A stretch of 50,289 nt of DNA from an uncultured Neomegalonema sp. (GTDB lineage Bacteria > Pseudomonadota > Alphaproteobacteria > Rhodobacterales > Rhodobacteraceae): positions 1-50,289 of the forward strand of contig CALFVD010000019.1 of NCBI GenBank assembly GCA_937928005.1, written 5' to 3'. The number at the start of each line of letters is the position of its first letter. The stretch's first letter is position 1. A program made the position numbers and the translations under genes. Of the stretch, positions 47,070 through 50,289 are shown piece by piece. The notes below the pieces were generated by a model. The model saw only the letters and a program-made list of their open reading frames with translations. It was not told where the DNA came from and searched no databases.

Positions 47070-48398
47070 ATGGACGCTCCCGAGAACCGCAAGCCCCAGA
47101 CTTTGCCGCGCTATTCGGCGACTTTCGATCCGCATACCCTGTCGGAGATCAGGCGTGCGGCGGCGACGGGTATCTACGATATCCGGGGCGGCGGTGCGAA
47201 GCGCAAGGTTCCCCATTTCGACGATCTGCTCTTTCTCGGTGCCAGCATGTCGCGCTACCCGCTAGAGGGTTATCGCGAGGCATGTAATACCGCTGTTACG
47301 CTGGGTAATCGCTTCGCCAAGAAGCCCATCGAATTGAAAATCCCGATCACCATCGCGGGTATGAGTTTCGGCTCGCTCTCCGGTCAGGCCAAGGAAGCCT
47401 TGGGCCGGGGCGCAAACATGGCGGGCACGTCCACGACCACGGGCGACGGGGGCATGACGCCGGAAGAACGCGGCCACTCCGAGCAACTCGTCTATCAATA
47501 CCTGCCCAGCCGCTACGGCATGAACCCTGACGACCTGCGCAAGGCTGACGCCATCGAGGTGGTCGTGGGGCAGGGCGCGAAACCCGGCGGTGGCGGGATG
47601 CTTCTCGGACAAAAGATCAACGACCGGGTGGCGCAGATGCGCACACTACCAAAAGGCGTCGACCAACGATCCGCCTGTCGCCACCCGGACTGGACCGGCC
47701 CGGACGATCTGGAAATCAAGATCGGCGAATTGCGTGAGATCACTGGCTGGCAGGTGCCAATCTACGTCAAGGTTGGGGCCGCGCGCCCGTATTACGATAC
47801 CGCGCTATCGGTGAAAGCCGGGGCCGATGTGGTTGTCCTCGACGGGATGCAGGGCGGCACGGCGGCCACGCAGGATGTCTTCATCGAGCATGTCGGCCTG
47901 CCCATCCTCGCCGCTATTCGCCCCGCCGTTCAGGCGCTGAAAGACCTCGGAATGCACCGCAAAGTCCAACTCGTCGTGTCGGGCGGCGTGCGCAACGGGG
48001 CCGATGTCGCCAAATGCCTCGCGCTGGGGGCGGATGCCGTCAGCATCGGCACGGCGGCGCTGGTCGCGCTCGGCGATAACGACCCGGCCTATGAGGCCGA
48101 ATACAACGCCCTTGGCACCACCGCCGGGGCCTATGACGACTGGCACGAAGGCAACGATCCGGCGGGCATCACGACGCAGGTCCCCGAACTCGCCGCCCGT
48201 CTCGATCCGGTCAAAGCGGGGCAACGGCTCGCGAACTTCCTGAACGTCATGACCCTCGAATGCCAGACCATCGCCCGCGCCTGCGGAAAGTCCGATGTCC
48301 ATAACCTAGAACCCGAAGACCTCGTCGCTCTGACGGTCGAAGCGGCGGCAATGGCGCAAGTGCCATTGGCAGGGACGAGTTGGGTGCCGGGGAGTTAA
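47070..48398 (+). CDS. glxD: GlxD/MgsC-type FMN-binding glutamate synthase subunit
   Basis: A 442-aa FMN barrel. It has IAGMSFGSLSGQAKEALGRGANMAGTSTTTGDGGM, VGQGAKPGGGGMLLGQKI, KVGAARPYYDTALSVKAGADVVVLDGMQGGTAATQDVF and VSGGVRNGADVAKCLALGADAVSIGTAAL, the flavin and phosphate loops of glutamate synthases; Cys residues near TLECQTIARACGKSD could bind an iron-sulfur cluster. The start MDAPENRK at 47070 fits relatives. glxBCD could make glutamate or N-methylglutamate; without the mgd genes or a synthetase the first is more likely. Confidence 0.93.
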   Translation: MDAPENRKPQTLPRYSATFDPHTLSEIRRAAATGIYDIRGGGAKRKVPHFDDLLFLGASMSRYPLEGYREACNTAVTLGNRFAKKPIELKIPITIAGMSFGSLSGQAKEALGRGANMAGTSTTTGDGGMTPEERGHSEQLVYQYLPSRYGMNPDDLRKADAIEVVVGQGAKPGGGGMLLGQKINDRVAQMRTLPKGVDQRSACRHPDWTGPDDLEIKIGELREITGWQVPIYVKVGAARPYYDTALSVKAGADVVVLDGMQGGTAATQDVFIEHVGLPILAAIRPAVQALKDLGMHRKVQLVVSGGVRNGADVAKCLALGADAVSIGTAALVALGDNDPAYEAEYNALGTTAGAYDDWHEGNDPAGITTQVPELAARLDPVKAGQRLANFLNVMTLECQTIARACGKSDVHNLEPEDLVALTVEAAAMAQVPLAGTSWVPGS

Positions 48399-50289
48399 GC
48401 CGCCTTCGCCTCGTTCCCTTCAACCAGCCCGACGATATCGGCCATGATCTTCGTCAGCTCGAAATCCTTTGGCGTATAGACCCGCGCGACCCCCGCCGCG
48501 CGCAGGGTTGCGGCGTCGCTATCGGGGATGATGCCACCCGCGATCACCGGGATATCGTCCATTCCCTCGCGCCGCATCAGGTCCATCACCTCCGTCACAA
48601 GCGGCATGTGCGAGCCGCTCAGGATCGACAATCCGACCACATGCACGCCTTCCTCCAGCGCCGTGTTCACGATCTGCGCCGGGGTCAGGCGAATGCCTTC
48701 ATAGACCACTTCCATCCCGCAATCCCGCGCCCGAACGGCGATTTGCTCGGCTCCGTTGGAATGGCCGTCTAAGCCCGGTTTCCCGACCAAAAACTTGATC
48801 CGGCGCCCCATAGCGCCCGAAACTCGTTCCACATCTGCGCGCACAGCGACCATCGCGGCCTCATCCGTCGTCGTGATTTGAGCGGAGGCACTGACCCCCG
48901 TGGGCGCACGGTATTCGCCAAAGACCTCGCGCATGACGCCGCCCCATTCACCTGTCGTCACGCCAGCTTTCGCCGCCGCGATTGAGGCGGGCATGATGTT
49001 GCGCCCCTCCACCGCCGCCGTGCGCAATTCGGCCAGCGCGCTAGACACATCACCGCGCGCAGCCCGCCATGCCTGCAACCGCCCGACCTGTTCTGCCTCG
49101 ACCGCAGGATCGACTACGAGAATCCCGCCATCCCCCACCGTTAAGGGGGACTCGGCGGTTTCAGTGAAGCGGTTCACCCCAATCACCGTCTGCGCGCCAC
49201 TTTCGATCCCGGCAATCCGCTCGGAATTTGCCTCGACCAATTGCCGTTTCATGTAGTCGATGGAGGCCATCGCGCCACCCATTTCATCGATCCGCGCCAA
49301 TTCGTCCCGCGCTCCCGATTTCAACGCCTCGACCTTGCGCTCGACTGCCGGATTGCCGTCGAACAGATCATCGTATTCCAGCAAATCCGTCTCAAACGCC
49401 AAGACCTGCTGCATTCGCAAAGACCATTGCTGATCCCAAGGCCGGGGCAGGCCCAACGCCTCGTTCCACGCGGGCAGTTGTACGGCCCGTGCCCGCGCAT
49501 TTTTCGACAGCGTAACGGCCAACATTTCCAGCAAAATCCGATACGGATTATTCTCCGGCTGCTGTTCCGTCAGGCCCAGCGAATTCACCTGCACGCCATA
49601 ACGGAACCGTCGCAATTTCGGGTCGGTCACGCCATACCGTGTCTCGCAGATTTCGTCCCACAGATCGACGAACGCCCGCATCTTGCACATCTCGGTCACG
49701 AACCGGATGCCCGCATTCACGAAAAAGCTGATCCGCGCGACAATGCCCGGAAAATCCGCTTCGTCCACATCATCTCGCGCCCGCATATCATCCAGCACCG
49801 CCGTCGCGGTTGCCAGTGCAAAGGCCAGCTCTTGTTCCGGCGTCGCCCCGGCCTCCTGCAAATGATAGGAACACACGTTCATCGGGTTCCATTTCGGCAC
49901 CGCAGCATAGGTATAAGCCGCCACATCGGTAATCAGGCGCAGGCTCGGTTCCGGCGGGAACACGTATGTCCCGCGCGACAGGTATTCTTTGATGATATCG
50001 TTCTGCACCGTCCCTTGAAGCTTGGTAGTGTCCGCCCCTTGCTCCTCAGCCACAGCAACATACAGCGCCAATAGCCAAGCGGCGGTCGAATTGATCGTCA
50101 TCGACGTGTTCATCTGCTCAAGTGGAATCCCATCAAATAGGGTGCGCATATCGCCGATATGGCTGATCGGTACGCCTACCTTGCCCACTTCGCCCCGCGC
50201 CAAAACATGATCGCTGTCATAGCCGGTCTGTGTGGGCAGGTCGAAGGCCACCGACAAGCCGGTTTGTCCCTTAGCAAGATTGGTTTTGT
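48395..50289 (-). CDS. ecm: MeaA/Ecm-type coenzyme B12-dependent mutase (ethylmalonyl-CoA mutase), 5' end cut
   Basis: At least 631 codons; the start lies beyond the window. It fuses the TIM-barrel mutase domain and the B12-binding domain. The barrel begins with SVAFDLPTQTGYDSDHVLARGEVG and includes EQMNTSMTINSTAAW, QGTVQNDIIKEYLSRGTYVFPPEPS and VNSLGLTEQQPENNPYRI. The C-terminal domain carries DGHSNG, the DxHxxG cobalamin motif, then LSILSGSHMPLV and GGIIPD. This is the protein called MeaA, later shown to be (2R)-ethylmalonyl-CoA mutase, in acetyl-CoA assimilation. A methylmalonyl-CoA mutase large subunit would be longer at the N-terminus. It converges with glxD, the two stops overlapping by four bases. 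Confidence 0.93.
   Translation of the reverse strand, partial: KTNLAKGQTGLSVAFDLPTQTGYDSDHVLARGEVGKVGVPISHIGDMRTLFDGIPLEQMNTSMTINSTAAWLLALYVAVAEEQGADTTKLQGTVQNDIIKEYLSRGTYVFPPEPSLRLITDVAAYTYAAVPKWNPMNVCSYHLQEAGATPEQELAFALATATAVLDDMRARDDVDEADFPGIVARISFFVNAGIRFVTEMCKMRAFVDLWDEICETRYGVTDPKLRRFRYGVQVNSLGLTEQQPENNPYRILLEMLAVTLSKNARARAVQLPAWNEALGLPRPWDQQWSLRMQQVLAFETDLLEYDDLFDGNPAVERKVEALKSGARDELARIDEMGGAMASIDYMKRQLVEANSERIAGIESGAQTVIGVNRFTETAESPLTVGDGGILVVDPAVEAEQVGRLQAWRAARGDVSSALAELRTAAVEGRNIMPASIAAAKAGVTTGEWGGVMREVFGEYRAPTGVSASAQITTTDEAAMVAVRADVERVSGAMGRRIKFLVGKPGLDGHSNGAEQIAVRARDCGMEVVYEGIRLTPAQIVNTALEEGVHVVGLSILSGSHMPLVTEVMDLMRREGMDDIPVIAGGIIPDSDAATLRAAGVARVYTPKDFELTKIMADIVGLVEGNEAKAA

Noticed and set aside
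1..50289. tRNA genes, CRISPR arrays, prophage or complete insertion sequence
   Set aside because: None could be recognised; only a possible element end at the extreme left.

Overview
The window looks like a contig from an alphaproteobacterium of the Rhodobacterales (Rhodobacteraceae-like). The pointers are a RegB/SenC redox-sensing pair, an addB-murU-amgK/tsaE block, an etfBA pair ahead of a complete str-S10-spc-alpha ribosomal superoperon that ends in a Do protease and rarA, a GlxBCD glutamate-synthase-like set, a NifU-like/hisI divergent pair, and a fused ethylmalonyl-CoA mutase (MeaA/Ecm type). No tRNA, rRNA, CRISPR or prophage was seen. Both ends cut through genes.

Layout. 1-9211 (minus): regB, a PAS-domain kinase-like protein, a TsaE-AmgK fusion, a MurU-like nucleotidyltransferase, addB and the first codons of addA, mostly overlapping or closely spaced. 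addA loses its family sequence after about 20 codons near the left edge. 9348-12276 (plus): senC, then a tungstate-type ABC transporter (tupBCA) in the place where regA would usually follow. 12277-14696: a near-perfect 27-bp palindrome, an SDR oxidoreductase, a HIG1-like small membrane protein, a PduO-type cobalamin adenosyltransferase and an unknown membrane protein. 14734-16423: etfB-etfA with a terminator.

16550-35909 is the translation block: a structured rpsL leader, rpsL-rpsG-fusA, an unexpected lipoprotein gene between fusA and tuf, tuf, a strong terminator, then rpsJ through rplQ including secY, adk and rpoA. Several starts are not ATG (rpmD TTG, rpoA TTG, rpsM GTG).

35996-39237 holds a Do-type periplasmic protease, rarA and a short BLUF blue-light sensor. 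39252-39488 on the minus strand looks like a compact, unlisted transcription unit: a possible heat-shock-type promoter, a 16-base Shine-Dalgarno match to the end of 16S rRNA, a 25-codon ORF and a terminator whose stem pairs fully only in minus-strand RNA. This is the most interesting feature of the window.

39575-48398 (mainly plus): ubiD, a cupin, what looks like the last codons of a lost glutamine-synthetase-family gene, an aldehyde dehydrogenase, an iron-type alcohol dehydrogenase, the NifU-like/hisI pair and glxBCD. 48395 to the right edge (minus) is the MeaA-type B12-dependent mutase, which would need the adenosylcobalamin made by the PduO-type enzyme at 13592.
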